Positions 7,882 to 15,837 of a stretch of 44,597 nucleotides of DNA are shown here, piece after piece. This stretch comes from Comamonadaceae bacterium (GTDB lineage: Bacteria; Pseudomonadota; Gammaproteobacteria; Burkholderiales; Burkholderiaceae_C), in NCBI GenBank assembly GCA_947450675.1, contig CANFWI010000025.1, positions 1 to 44,597 on the forward strand, written 5' to 3'. Below the pieces are notes generated by a model that saw only the letters and a list, made by a program, of their open reading frames with translations, was not told where the DNA came from and searched no databases. Position 1 is the stretch's first letter. Each line of letters begins with the position of its first letter. The position numbers and the translations under genes were made by a program.

Positions 7882-8763
7882 ATGGCCAATCCCCGCATCC
7901 CCTATCGCTTTTCCAATGAAGGTCCGACTTTGGTGCCGCCGCCCGAGGGAAATATCTTGGTGCATCTGGTTGTCAACGTAGAACACTGGCAGTTTGATGC
8001 GCCCATGCCGCGCACGCTCATCACGCCCCCGCATGGCAAAGAGACCGTGCCCGATGTGCCCAACTTCAGCTGGGCCGATTACGGCATGCGCTGCGGCCTG
8101 CCCCGCATACTCGAAGCTATCCAAGACCGTGGTCTGCCCGCGTCAACAAGCATCAATGCCGGCGTGATTGACGCCTACCCACGCGCCGCTGAAGCCATGC
8201 ATGCAGCAGGCTGGGAGTTCATTGGTCATGGTCTCCACCAGAAGTCACTGAACCATGCTGGTGCTGAAGAAGAAGTGATTCGCACCAGCCTGGACATGAT
8301 CGAATCTTTCACGGGGATCCGGCCTCGCGGATGGCTTGGCCCGGGCCTGCGTGAAGGCCACAACACACCAGAGACCCTCAAGGCCGCCGGGGTTGACTAC
8401 GTCTTTGACTGGGTCGTTGACGATGTGCCCAACTGGATGACAACGGCAAACGGCCCGCTTCTAAGCCTGCCCTACAACCTCGAGGTCAACGACTCGATCA
8501 TCTATGCCATTGAAAAGCATTCCTCGGACGAAATGCTGGAGCGGCTGAAACGGACGCTGGCACTGTTTGTGCGTGAAGCACCTAAGCACCCGCGGGTGCT
8601 GGCGATCGGCTTGCACCCCCACCTGATCGGCGTACCTCATCGATTTGCCTCCTTTGAACAAATGCTCGACTTGCTGATGCAAACCCCTGGCGTCTGTTTC
8701 AAGCAAGGACACGAGATCGCCGACTGGTTCAGCGCGCAAGTTCCACCGCCTGCGACCGCCTGA
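7882..8763 (+). CDS. Polysaccharide deacetylase (CE4) family hydrolase, PuuE-like
   Basis: 293 residues. The sequence follows the PuuE-like branch of the NodB/CE4 fold: VVNVEHWQFD near residue 30, VPNFSWADYGMRCGL, then GWEFIGHGLHQKSLNH (about 112-127), GIRPRGWLGPGLRE and YVFDWVVDDVPNW. The canonical Asp-Asp and His-x3-His metal motifs of chitin and peptidoglycan deacetylases are not obvious. There is no signal peptide, so it is cytoplasmic. Relatives hydrolyse allantoin or other C-N bonds rather than polysaccharides. Together with the amidase it suggests that the operon's substrate contains nitrogen; the exact reaction is unknown. Confidence 0.75.
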   Translation: MANPRIPYRFSNEGPTLVPPPEGNILVHLVVNVEHWQFDAPMPRTLITPPHGKETVPDVPNFSWADYGMRCGLPRILEAIQDRGLPASTSINAGVIDAYPRAAEAMHAAGWEFIGHGLHQKSLNHAGAEEEVIRTSLDMIESFTGIRPRGWLGPGLREGHNTPETLKAAGVDYVFDWVVDDVPNWMTTANGPLLSLPYNLEVNDSIIYAIEKHSSDEMLERLKRTLALFVREAPKHPRVLAIGLHPHLIGVPHRFASFEQMLDLLMQTPGVCFKQGHEIADWFSAQVPPPATA

Positions 8764-8807
8764 TTTTTTACGCCTCACATTCAGCCAACACAACAAGGAT
8801 CTTCGTC

Positions 8808-9587
8808 ATGGATTTGCAACTCAAGGGAAAACGCGCTGTGATCACCGGTGGCTCAAAGGGCATTGGCCTTGCCATCGCCATGCGATTTGCCAAGGAGGGC
8901 GCAGTACCCGTTTTGGTGTCACGAAGCGCTGAGACTCTGGAAAAAGCAGCACTCACCATCCAGCAAGAAACCGGCATCGTCGCCCAAACCATCGCGGTCG
9001 ATCTCGCGACCCAAGAGGGCATTGCAAAATTGATATCGAGTGCAGGCGAGATCGATATTTTGGTCAACAACGCTGGTGCTATTCCGGGCGGCTCACTCGC
9101 CGATGTGGGCGATGAAAAATGGCGGCAGGCTTGGGAACTCAAACTCTTTGGCTACATCAATCTGATTCGTGCCGTGTTGCCCGTCATGGAACAACGCGGC
9201 AGCGGTGTGATCAGCAACATCATCGGTATGGCCGGTGCCGCACCACGGGCTGAATACATCTGCGGTGCAACCGCCAACGCGGCCCTCATGGCGTTCACAC
9301 AAGCCGTGGGCGGAACCAGCCCGCGCAAAGGCGTTCGGGTCTTTGGCATCAACCCGTCACCGACGCGTAGTGATCGCATGGAAGGCATGTTGCGCATGCA
9401 GGCCACGAAAAAATTGGGGGATGAAAATCGTTGGCTGGAGCTCACGGCAGGCCTGCCCTTTGGCCGCATGACAGAGCCGGCAGAAATTGCCGATTTGACC
9501 GTCTTCAGCTGCTCGCCCTTGGCCGGCTATCTATCGGGTACCGTGCTCAACGTCGATGGTGGCCAGTCATTTGCCTCACCCGTTTGA
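8808..9587 (+). CDS. Short-chain dehydrogenase/reductase-like protein with atypical active site
   Basis: 259 residues. The Rossmann cofactor motif is intact (TGGSKGIG, 13-20) and so is the structural NNAG (87-90), so NAD(P) binding is expected. The active site is unusual. After the tyrosine in AEYICGA (Y150) the position that is lysine in YxxxK enzymes is alanine (A154), an asparagine follows in TANAAL, and the usual catalytic serine region reads NIIGMAG. The ending DGGQSFASPV is typical of the family. It belongs to an SDR subgroup with altered catalysis, so it may not be a normal alcohol dehydrogenase. It sits 44 bases after the deacetylase gene in the same operon. Confidence 0.8.
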   Translation: MDLQLKGKRAVITGGSKGIGLAIAMRFAKEGAVPVLVSRSAETLEKAALTIQQETGIVAQTIAVDLATQEGIAKLISSAGEIDILVNNAGAIPGGSLADVGDEKWRQAWELKLFGYINLIRAVLPVMEQRGSGVISNIIGMAGAAPRAEYICGATANAALMAFTQAVGGTSPRKGVRVFGINPSPTRSDRMEGMLRMQATKKLGDENRWLELTAGLPFGRMTEPAEIADLTVFSCSPLAGYLSGTVLNVDGGQSFASPV

Positions 9588-9615
9588 CGCGCAGAAAAAC
9601 CCCAAGTCCGCACCT

Positions 9616-10836
9616 ATGGCACACACCTCTACCCTGCCCGTTCTGATCGTGGGCGCTGGCCCCGTTGGGCTACTTTGCGCGCTAGAACTGGCCCGCCGGG
9701 GCGTCCCGGTCCTCGTCATTGAGGCCGAGCCTAGCACCACCCTCGACTTGCGTGCCGGCACGTTTCACCCACCAACCATCGAAATGCTGCAACCCGATGG
9801 CGTGGCCGATGCCATGCTGGAAGTGGGCATTCAGGTGGCGCGCTGGCAATCGCGCGACCGCGAGCACGGCTTGATTGTGGAGTGGGACTTGTCAGCGCTT
9901 CAAAAAGACACGCCCTACCCGTTTCGTCTGCACTTAGAGCAGCACCGGTTGACGCCTATCCTGCTTGAGAAACTGGGCGCGTACCCGCATGCCGAGGTGC
10001 GCTTCTCTCATGAATTCATCGGCCTCACACAACGCCCCGATGACGTCACCGTGCAAGCCCGCAATGCACAAGGCGACGTCCTGCTGCAGGCCAATTGGGT
10101 GATCGGCGCCGATGGCGGAAAAAGTCCGGTGCGCAAGGCTGCGCAGATTGGATTTGACGGCTACACCTGGCCCGAACGCTACAGCGTGGTCAGCACGACG
10201 TTTGACTTTGAACCACTCGGCTACGCAGACAACGCCTACATCAGCGACCCGGAGCAATGGATCGCTTTTTTCAGAATGCCCGACAAAGGCCCGCCCGGTC
10301 TGTGGCGCATGACCTTGCCGGTCGGTCAAGAGTTGAGCGATGAGGAGGTCTTGGCCGCGCCGTTTGCACAGCGCGCCATCAACCGCGCCATTGGTGCACC
10401 AGACACCGACCGCTACCCGATCGTTCACCAGAGCGTCTACCGGGTTCACCAGCGCGTTGCCAACCAGTTTCGAGTCGGGCGCGTACTGCTGGCCGGTGAC
10501 TCAGCACACGTCAACAATCCGCTCGGTGGCTTTGGCCTGAACAGCGGCATTCACGATGCGGTCAATTTAGGAGACAAACTCGCCCGCGTCTTCAATGGTG
10601 ATGCCAGCGCAGACCTGCTCGACCTGTATGAGCGCCAGCGCCGGACAGTGGCGATGGAGTACGTGCAAAACATCTCCATCAAAAACAAAGAAAACCTCGA
10701 AGAAAAGGATCTGGGCAAACGGCTGGCCCGGTTTGACGAGTTACGCGCCGTGGCGCAAGACCCTGAAAAAACCCGAGCCTACCTGCTCATGTCTTCCATG
10801 ATCAACAGCATCAAGCGCGCTAACGCGATCACTTAG
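9616..10836 (+). CDS. FAD-dependent aromatic monooxygenase (FAD_binding_3 family)
   Basis: 406 residues from ATG 9616; an upstream in-frame start at 9556 overlaps the SDR gene. The flavoprotein hydroxylase hallmarks are present: the dinucleotide motif VGAGPVGLLCALELARRG at the N-terminus, the DG motif (VIGADGGKSPVRK) in the middle, and the GD motif LLAGDSAHVNNPLGGFGLNS near residue 300. These class A monooxygenases use NAD(P)H and O2 to hydroxylate phenolic or heteroaromatic acids. At about 400 residues it lacks the extra C-terminal thioredoxin-like domain of the longer phenol hydroxylases. Being in the operon it implies that an aromatic or heteroaromatic intermediate is processed. Confidence 0.82.
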   Translation: MAHTSTLPVLIVGAGPVGLLCALELARRGVPVLVIEAEPSTTLDLRAGTFHPPTIEMLQPDGVADAMLEVGIQVARWQSRDREHGLIVEWDLSALQKDTPYPFRLHLEQHRLTPILLEKLGAYPHAEVRFSHEFIGLTQRPDDVTVQARNAQGDVLLQANWVIGADGGKSPVRKAAQIGFDGYTWPERYSVVSTTFDFEPLGYADNAYISDPEQWIAFFRMPDKGPPGLWRMTLPVGQELSDEEVLAAPFAQRAINRAIGAPDTDRYPIVHQSVYRVHQRVANQFRVGRVLLAGDSAHVNNPLGGFGLNSGIHDAVNLGDKLARVFNGDASADLLDLYERQRRTVAMEYVQNISIKNKENLEEKDLGKRLARFDELRAVAQDPEKTRAYLLMSSMINSIKRANAIT

Positions 10837-10846
10837 TCAGTGATCG
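10826..10846 (+). other. Perfect hairpin spanning the stop codon of the FAD monooxygenase
   Basis: CGATCACT (10826-10833), a 5-base loop, then AGTGATCG (10839-10846) give an 8-bp perfect stem that encloses the TAG stop at 10834-10836. No T-run follows, so it is not a classical intrinsic terminator. It lies in the 46-base gap before the Bug receptor gene and may protect or process the operon mRNA. Confidence 0.55.
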
Positions 10847-10882
10847 ACTCGCGATATTGACCCTTATACCCAAGGAACTTTC

Positions 10883-11872
10883 ATGACCCGTCGCTTTTTA
10901 CCCATCTCGCTCGTACAGCTCACGGTGCTCTTGTCACTCGCCGCCCTGTCGATGCACAGCCAAGCACAGTCAGGCGCGTGGCCGCAAAAAACCATCAGAA
11001 TCATTGTGCCGTTTGCGGCTGGCGGTAATACGGATGGCATCGCCAGGCTCACGGCCGAGCGTCTGACCCAATCATTGGGCCAGCCCGTGCTGATCGAAAA
11101 CAGGGCCGGTGCGGGCGGTGCCATTGCCGCCGACCTGGTGGCCAAGTCTGCGCCCGACGGATACACCCTGATGATGGCGGCCATGCCTGTCTTGGCCATC
11201 CTGCCGACCATCACCAAAACCAATTTTGATCCGCTGCGCGACTTCACCACCATCAGCATCGTCGGCAGCAATCCGTTTGTGATGGCGGTCCATAAATCGG
11301 TGCCCGCAGCCAATGCCAAAGAGCTGGCGGATTTTGCAAAAAAAAATCCGGGGAAATTGAACTACGCATCCGGCGGTTCCGGCAGTGTTTCACACCTGTC
11401 GGCGGCTCTCTTTGTGAAGCGCGCCAACATCGACATGACCCACATTAGCTACAAAGGCGGTAGCCCTGCAGTGACCGATTTGCTGGGAGGCCAGGTGCAT
11501 ATGTATTTTGGCAACCTATCTGAACTCGCCCCACATGCCGCTGGCGGACAAATACGCATCATCGGTGTGTCTAGCGGACAGCGGGCACGCCAACTGCCCG
11601 ATGTTCCAACCGTCGCTGAATCCGGATTTCCAGGCTTCAGAACGATCACTTGGAATGGCTTGGTGGCCCCAGCCGGAACACCGTCTGCTGTCATCAACCG
11701 CATCGCATCAGCGGTGAAAGACATGGTCGCCCTGCCAGAGACCATCGCCAAACTGGGCCAGATGGGCGTCGACCCGATTGGCGACACGCCGGCGCAGTTT
11801 TTAGACATTCTGAAATCAGACCTGGCCGTCTGGTCAGAAGCTGCCAAAGCCAGCAACCTCAAAATGGAGTGA
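10883..11872 (+). CDS. Bug-family (tripartite tricarboxylate type) solute-binding protein
   Basis: 329 residues with an N-terminal signal peptide (hydrophobic stretch 10-27, cleavage after about SQAQ). The Bug hallmarks are seen: KTIRIIVPFAAGG near residue 40, the NRAGAGGAIAADLVAKSAPDGYT block, YKGGSPAVTDLLGGQV and LPDVPTVAESGFPGF. Bug proteins bind carboxylates such as aromatic or dicarboxylic acids in the periplasm. No TctA/TctB membrane partner lies in the window, so it either uses a distant one or acts as a sensor. A second uptake protein in an operon that already encodes an ABC importer is noteworthy. Confidence 0.88.
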   Translation: MTRRFLPISLVQLTVLLSLAALSMHSQAQSGAWPQKTIRIIVPFAAGGNTDGIARLTAERLTQSLGQPVLIENRAGAGGAIAADLVAKSAPDGYTLMMAAMPVLAILPTITKTNFDPLRDFTTISIVGSNPFVMAVHKSVPAANAKELADFAKKNPGKLNYASGGSGSVSHLSAALFVKRANIDMTHISYKGGSPAVTDLLGGQVHMYFGNLSELAPHAAGGQIRIIGVSSGQRARQLPDVPTVAESGFPGFRTITWNGLVAPAGTPSAVINRIASAVKDMVALPETIAKLGQMGVDPIGDTPAQFLDILKSDLAVWSEAAKASNLKME

Positions 11873-11876
11873 GCCC

Positions 11877-12644
11877 ATGATTGAACATCGTAAACCTACG
11901 TTTGACGCCCTGGCCACACGGGCCAAAGTCGCCGTGGTCGTTCCGGCGACCAACACCATCGTACAACCGGAAATGGAGGCCATGCGGCCAGCCGGCGTGA
12001 CCAACCATGTGACACGCATGCACTTGCCGCCGCGGCCCTACGATGACCAAGTGGCCTATAAAAAAGCGCTGGAAACTGAGGAAGGCAACCTCGAAGCTGC
12101 ACTGCAGTTGGTCATGGTCTGCGAGCCCCATGTGGTCGCACACGGTCATTCGATTCACTCCTTTCGTGGCGATGGCCAACGAGCACTGTCGGAAGAAGAG
12201 CGCTTAGAGGCACTCTGTGGCGTGCCTTTTGTAACGCCTTCGCGCGCCGTATTGGCAGGTCTGGAAGCCATTGGGCAGCCGCGCAAAATTGCAATCCTGA
12301 CGCCCTATTGGCCACCTGCCGACATGATGATTGCTGACTTCTTTAGGTCCTGCGGCTATGAGGTAACCTCCACCCACGGGCTCAAGTCAACAGGCCCCAC
12401 AGCCGTGGCCCGATTCACGGCAGCACAGATCATGCAGGGCTTTGAAGATGTCGACCACCCGGACGCCGAAGTCCTCGTTCACGTTGGCACTAATTTACCC
12501 GTGTCCGCCATGACGCCACAGATCGAAGAAAAATTTGGCAAACCGCTGATCGGCGTGAACGTTGCGACCTACTGGCATGCCCTGCGGCGACTCGGCATCC
12601 AAGACAAGTTACCGGGCATGGGACTGCTCGCTGAAAAATATTGA
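11877..12644 (+). CDS. Asp/Glu racemase superfamily, maleate-isomerase/arylmalonate-decarboxylase-like, without the catalytic cysteines
   Basis: 255 residues; ATG 11877 is preceded by ATGGAGTGAGCCC, with GGAG as ribosome site. The fold pattern is that of maleate cis-trans isomerase and arylmalonate decarboxylase: [17 protein letters not shown] at the N-terminus, [11 protein letters not shown] and [14 protein letters not shown] in the middle, [10 protein letters not shown] late. Maleate isomerases use two cysteines. At the first position ([11 protein letters not shown], 86-96) there is H91, and at the second (VHVGTNL, 201-207) G204. Simple maleate isomerisation by the known two-cysteine mechanism is therefore unlikely. 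It is the last gene of the operon, 37 bases before pyrF. Confidence 0.72.
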   Translation: MIEHRKPTFDALATRAKVAVVVPATNTIVQPEMEAMRPAGVTNHVTRMHLPPRPYDDQVAYKKALETEEGNLEAALQLVMVCEPHVVAHGHSIHSFRGDGQRALSEEERLEALCGVPFVTPSRAVLAGLEAIGQPRKIAILTPYWPPADMMIADFFRSCGYEVTSTHGLKSTGPTAVARFTAAQIMQGFEDVDHPDAEVLVHVGTNLPVSAMTPQIEEKFGKPLIGVNVATYWHALRRLGIQDKLPGMGLLAEKY

Positions 12645-12669
12645 GCAAGTTTGGCGTAGGCCGGGTTCT

Positions 12670-12675
12670 TACAAT
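12670..12675 (+). promoter_or_regulatory. -10 element of a probable leaderless pyrF promoter
   Basis: TACAAT lies with 6 bases between its end and the ATG of pyrF (12682), which is where transcription would be expected to start. No purine-rich ribosome site precedes the ATG. A matching -35 is weak. The layout indicates a leaderless or nearly leaderless mRNA and separates pyrF from the upstream catabolic operon. Confidence 0.45.
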
Positions 12676-12681
12676 ACCCGC

Positions 12682-13518
12682 ATGACATTTCTCGACATGC
12701 TCGATGCCGCCGGACGGCAAAACCAATCCATGCTGTGCGTGGGGCTGGACCCGGAACCCACCCGCTTCCCCGGCAAGCTCAAGGGTGACGCCAACAAAAT
12801 CTATGATTTTTGCGCTGCCATCGTTGACGCCACGGCTGATCTCGTGGTCGCGTTCAAACCCCAGATCGCTTATTTTTCTGCGCACCGCGCCGAAGGTCAG
12901 TTGGAGCGCCTGATGGAGCACATGCGCCGCGTGGCGCCGCAGGTGCCGATCATTCTGGATGCCAAACGCGGCGACATCGGCAGCACCGCGCAGCAATACG
13001 CGATTGAGGCTTTTGAGCGCTACGGCGCTGACGCTGTCACGCTGTCGCCCTTCATGGGTTTTGACTCGGTCGCACCGTATTTGCAGTACCAAGGCAAGGG
13101 CGCTTTTTTGCTGTGTCGCACCTCCAATCCAGGCGGTGACGATTTGCAAAACCAGCGCCTCGCCTCGGTTGAAGGCCAACCGCTGCTCTATGAACATGTG
13201 GCGCGTCTGGCCCAAGGTCCATGGAATCTCAATGGTCAACTCGGGCTGGTGGTGGGTGCCACTTACCCGGCGGAAATCGAACGGGTGCGCCAAGTCGCAC
13301 CCACGCTGCCGCTGTTGATTCCCGGTGTCGGCGCCCAAGGCGGTGATGCCGTGGCCACCGTGCGCGCTGGTTACAAAGCCGGTGCGCCCATCATCGTCAA
13401 TTCATCGCGAGCGATTTTGTACGCCTCGTCGGGCGACGACTTTGCCGAAGCCGCACGGCGTGAAGCCATCAAGACGCGGGATGTGCTGCAAGCCGCCAAA
13501 CAAGACAGCGCTAGCTAA
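12682..13518 (+). CDS. pyrF: Orotidine 5'-phosphate decarboxylase, type 2
   Basis: 278 residues, the length of the longer (type 2) bacterial PyrF. It decarboxylates OMP to UMP, the last step of pyrimidine synthesis, in the cytoplasm. The catalytic Lys-x-x-Asp region is plain in [20 protein letters not shown] (K95, D98), with CVGLDPEP (19-26) and the phosphate-binding PGVGAQGGD region later on. ATG 12682 is chosen because the family begins with a MTFLDML-type sequence and a -10 box lies just upstream; the in-frame start at 12562 overlaps the previous gene. Its stop overlaps the stop of the convergent LysR gene. It is a core gene between two catabolic clusters. Confidence 0.93.
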   Translation: MTFLDMLDAAGRQNQSMLCVGLDPEPTRFPGKLKGDANKIYDFCAAIVDATADLVVAFKPQIAYFSAHRAEGQLERLMEHMRRVAPQVPIILDAKRGDIGSTAQQYAIEAFERYGADAVTLSPFMGFDSVAPYLQYQGKGAFLLCRTSNPGGDDLQNQRLASVEGQPLLYEHVARLAQGPWNLNGQLGLVVGATYPAEIERVRQVAPTLPLLIPGVGAQGGDAVATVRAGYKAGAPIIVNSSRAILYASSGDDFAEAARREAIKTRDVLQAAKQDSAS

Positions 13519-14462
13519 GTCTTCGTGCGAGATTCCCAAGGCAGCGGAATCTCGCCGTCTGCGCCAAAGCCCTGCGCGATCAAAGCCCTGAGCCACTGAT
13601 GACCCGGATCTCGGTGCAAGCGGGCGTGCCAGAACTGGTGAATTGCGCTGCCTTGTACGGCCAGTGGCAAGGCGCAGGTGGTCAAGCCGTAAGGGCGCGT
13701 CACGCGCTGCGCGAAACGTTCAGGCACCGTGGCGATCAAATCTGAATGGCTCAGCACATCGCCCAGTGCGACATAGTGCGGCACGGTCAGTCGTATCCGG
13801 CGCTGCAAACCTTGGCGCTCTAACGCTTCATCCACCCGACCATGGCCTGTGCCTGCGGCCAGGACCCGCACATGTGATGCAGATGCAAATTCCGCAAGAT
13901 CCAGCGTTGCGCGTTGAGCCAAGGGATGGGCCTGACGCATCAGGCACACATAGTCTTGACGAAACAAGGCTTGCTGAAAAAACCCGGCCTGCAGTTGCGG
14001 CAACAAGCCCAACGCCAGGTCAACACCGCCTGCGGCCATGTCATCTTTCAGACTGTCACGAGCGACCGGCACCACGTTCAAGGTGACCGCCGGAGCGTGT
14101 TGGTCGAGCAGGTCCATCAGCACGGGCAAAAAGTACATCTCGCCAACATCGGTCATGGCCAGGCTGAAGCTGCGAGTGCTACTGGCCGCGTCAAAGCTGC
14201 TGCGCACATTCAAGGCCAGATGCAAAGCGTCCAGCGCTTGCGCTACCGGCTCGGCCAGTTGCAAGGCAAACGGGGTCGGTTGCATGCCTTGCTGGGTCCG
14301 TGAAAACAAATCGTCTCCCAGCGACAAGCGCAAGCGCTTGAGAGCGCTGCTGACCGCCGGCTGGCTCATGCCCAGCGACCTGGCCACGCCTGAGACACGC
14401 TTCTCTCTGAGCAGGTGTTGGAAGACGAGCAAAAGGTTGAGGTCGATTTGGGACAGCTGCAT
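13515..14462 (-). CDS. LysR-family regulator, NahR/NagR-like
   Basis: 315 residues. The N-terminal winged helix-turn-helix (about 6-65) reads [13 protein letters not shown] and [16 protein letters not shown], and is followed by [14 protein letters not shown]; this closely resembles the salicylate-responsive activators NahR and NagR. The rest is the periplasmic-binding-like effector domain. The gene is divergent from the Rieske oxygenase genes (109-base gap) with a perfect LysR-type palindrome between them, so it most likely activates those genes. Salicylate or a related hydroxybenzoate is the expected inducer, by family resemblance only. Confidence 0.85.
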   Translation of the reverse strand: MQLSQIDLNLLLVFQHLLREKRVSGVARSLGMSQPAVSSALKRLRLSLGDDLFSRTQQGMQPTPFALQLAEPVAQALDALHLALNVRSSFDAASSTRSFSLAMTDVGEMYFLPVLMDLLDQHAPAVTLNVVPVARDSLKDDMAAGGVDLALGLLPQLQAGFFQQALFRQDYVCLMRQAHPLAQRATLDLAEFASASHVRVLAAGTGHGRVDEALERQGLQRRIRLTVPHYVALGDVLSHSDLIATVPERFAQRVTRPYGLTTCALPLAVQGSAIHQFWHARLHRDPGHQWLRALIAQGFGADGEIPLPWESRTKT

Positions 14463-14476
14463 AGGAAGGCTTGTAA

Positions 14477-14493
14477 TATTTGAAATTCAAATA
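14477..14493. promoter_or_regulatory. LysR-type binding site (perfect palindrome)
   Basis: TATTTGAA and TTCAAATA form 8-base perfect arms around a single central A. It contains the T-N11-A core (T at 14479, A at 14491) of LysR operators. It is 15 bases from the LysR start and about 80 bases upstream of the oxygenase start, the expected position of a recognition site that activates one gene and represses the regulator's own. Confidence 0.65.
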
Positions 14494-14571
14494 GAGTGTA
14501 TCGGCCGGCTTCGATTTACGAATTTAAGAAGCTGGCGGATGATCCACGCCATAAATACAAGGAGACATCGC

Positions 14572-15837
14572 ATGAGTCTGAGTCCTGCTGCGCAGCCCAT
14601 TCATTGGGAAAAGAGCGACACCAGCCGCATCCCCTTCGGCGTGTACACCGACGAGCAACGCCACAAGAAGGAACTGGAGCGGTTTTTTTACAAAGCCCAC
14701 TGGTGCTATGTGGGGCTGGAGGCCGAAATCCCCCTGCCCGGCGACTTCAAGCGCACGGTGGTCGGTGAACGCTCGGTCATCATGACGCGCGCCCAAGACG
14801 GCCAGATCCATGTGGTCGAGAACGTCTGTGCGCACCGGGGCATGCAGTTTTGCCGCGAGCGGCACGGCAACAAAAAAGGCTTTGTCTGCCCTTATCACCA
14901 GTGGAGCTACACGCTCAAAGGCGATTTGCAAGGCGTGCCTTTTCGCCGGGGTGTGCGGCAAGACGGCAAGGTCAACGGCGGCATGCCGGCCGACTTTGAG
15001 CCTAAAGACCACGGCCTGACGGCGCTCAAGGTCGCGGTGCGTGGCGGCGTGGTCTTTGCGTCCTTCGACCATGATGTCGAGTCGCTGGAAGACTTCATGG
15101 GCCCGACCATCCTGGGCTACTTCGACAGGCTTTTCAACGGCCGTAAGTTGGTCATCTTGGGCTACAACCGGCAACGTATTCCAGGCAACTGGAAGCTGAT
15201 GCAGGAAAACATCAAAGACCCGTATCACCCGGGCTTGTTGCACACCTGGTTTGTGACGTTTGGACTTTGGCGGGCCGACAACAAGTCGGAGCTGCGCATG
15301 GACGCGCACCACCGTCATGCGGCCATGGTGTCGACTCGCGGCAGTGCTGGTGTAGCGTCAGGCCAAGCCTCGCAAGTGACCCAAGTCAGCAGCTTCAAAG
15401 CCGACATGCAACTCCATGACCCGAGCTTTTTAGACATCGTTCCCGAGGCTTGGTGGGAGGGGCCATCGGCGGTGATGATGACGCTTTTTCCGAGCGTGAT
15501 TTTTCAGCAGCAAGTGAACAGCGTGTCGACGCGCCACATTCAGCCTGACGGTCACGGCGCATTTGATTTTGTCTGGACGCATTTTGGTTTTGAAGACGAC
15601 ACGCCAGAGATGCAGGAGCGCCGCTTGCGCCAGGCCAATCTGTTTGGGCCTGCCGGTTTTGTGTCGGCCGACGACGGCGAGGTGATCGAGTTTTCACAGC
15701 AGGCCTTTGAAAGCAAACCGCAGCACCGCGCCTTGGCCGAACTGGGCGGCCGCGAAGTTGGCGAGACCGACCACATGGTCACCGAGACGCTGATTCGCGG
15801 CATGTACGCCTACTGGCGCAAAGTGATGGAGGAATGA
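14572..15837 (+). CDS. nagG: Rieske non-heme iron oxygenase, large subunit (salicylate 5-hydroxylase-like)
   Basis: 421 residues; ATG 14572 follows AAGGAGACATCGC. The Rieske [2Fe-2S] ligands are C86, H88, C106 and H109 (CAHRG ... CPYHQW). The mononuclear iron site is seen in NIKDPYHPGLLH (D217, H220, H225). The length almost equals that of NagG-type salicylate 5-hydroxylase, and a ~160-residue small subunit follows, as in NagGH. That enzyme hydroxylates salicylate to gentisate, which fits the gentisate genes downstream and the NagR-like regulator upstream. Anthranilate or another aminobenzoate or hydroxybenzoate as substrate cannot be excluded. No ferredoxin or ferredoxin reductase gene lies next to it. 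Confidence 0.75.
   Translation: MSLSPAAQPIHWEKSDTSRIPFGVYTDEQRHKKELERFFYKAHWCYVGLEAEIPLPGDFKRTVVGERSVIMTRAQDGQIHVVENVCAHRGMQFCRERHGNKKGFVCPYHQWSYTLKGDLQGVPFRRGVRQDGKVNGGMPADFEPKDHGLTALKVAVRGGVVFASFDHDVESLEDFMGPTILGYFDRLFNGRKLVILGYNRQRIPGNWKLMQENIKDPYHPGLLHTWFVTFGLWRADNKSELRMDAHHRHAAMVSTRGSAGVASGQASQVTQVSSFKADMQLHDPSFLDIVPEAWWEGPSAVMMTLFPSVIFQQQVNSVSTRHIQPDGHGAFDFVWTHFGFEDDTPEMQERRLRQANLFGPAGFVSADDGEVIEFSQQAFESKPQHRALAELGGREVGETDHMVTETLIRGMYAYWRKVMEE

Noticed and set aside
12490..13338. 282-residue minus-strand frame opposite pyrF
   Set aside because: PyrF is unmistakable on the plus strand, and the antisense product has no recognisable domain.
14038..14571. N-terminal extension of the Rieske large subunit upstream of 14572
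   Set aside because: It runs antisense through the LysR gene and its operator; AAGGAGAC and the conserved N-terminus support ATG 14572.
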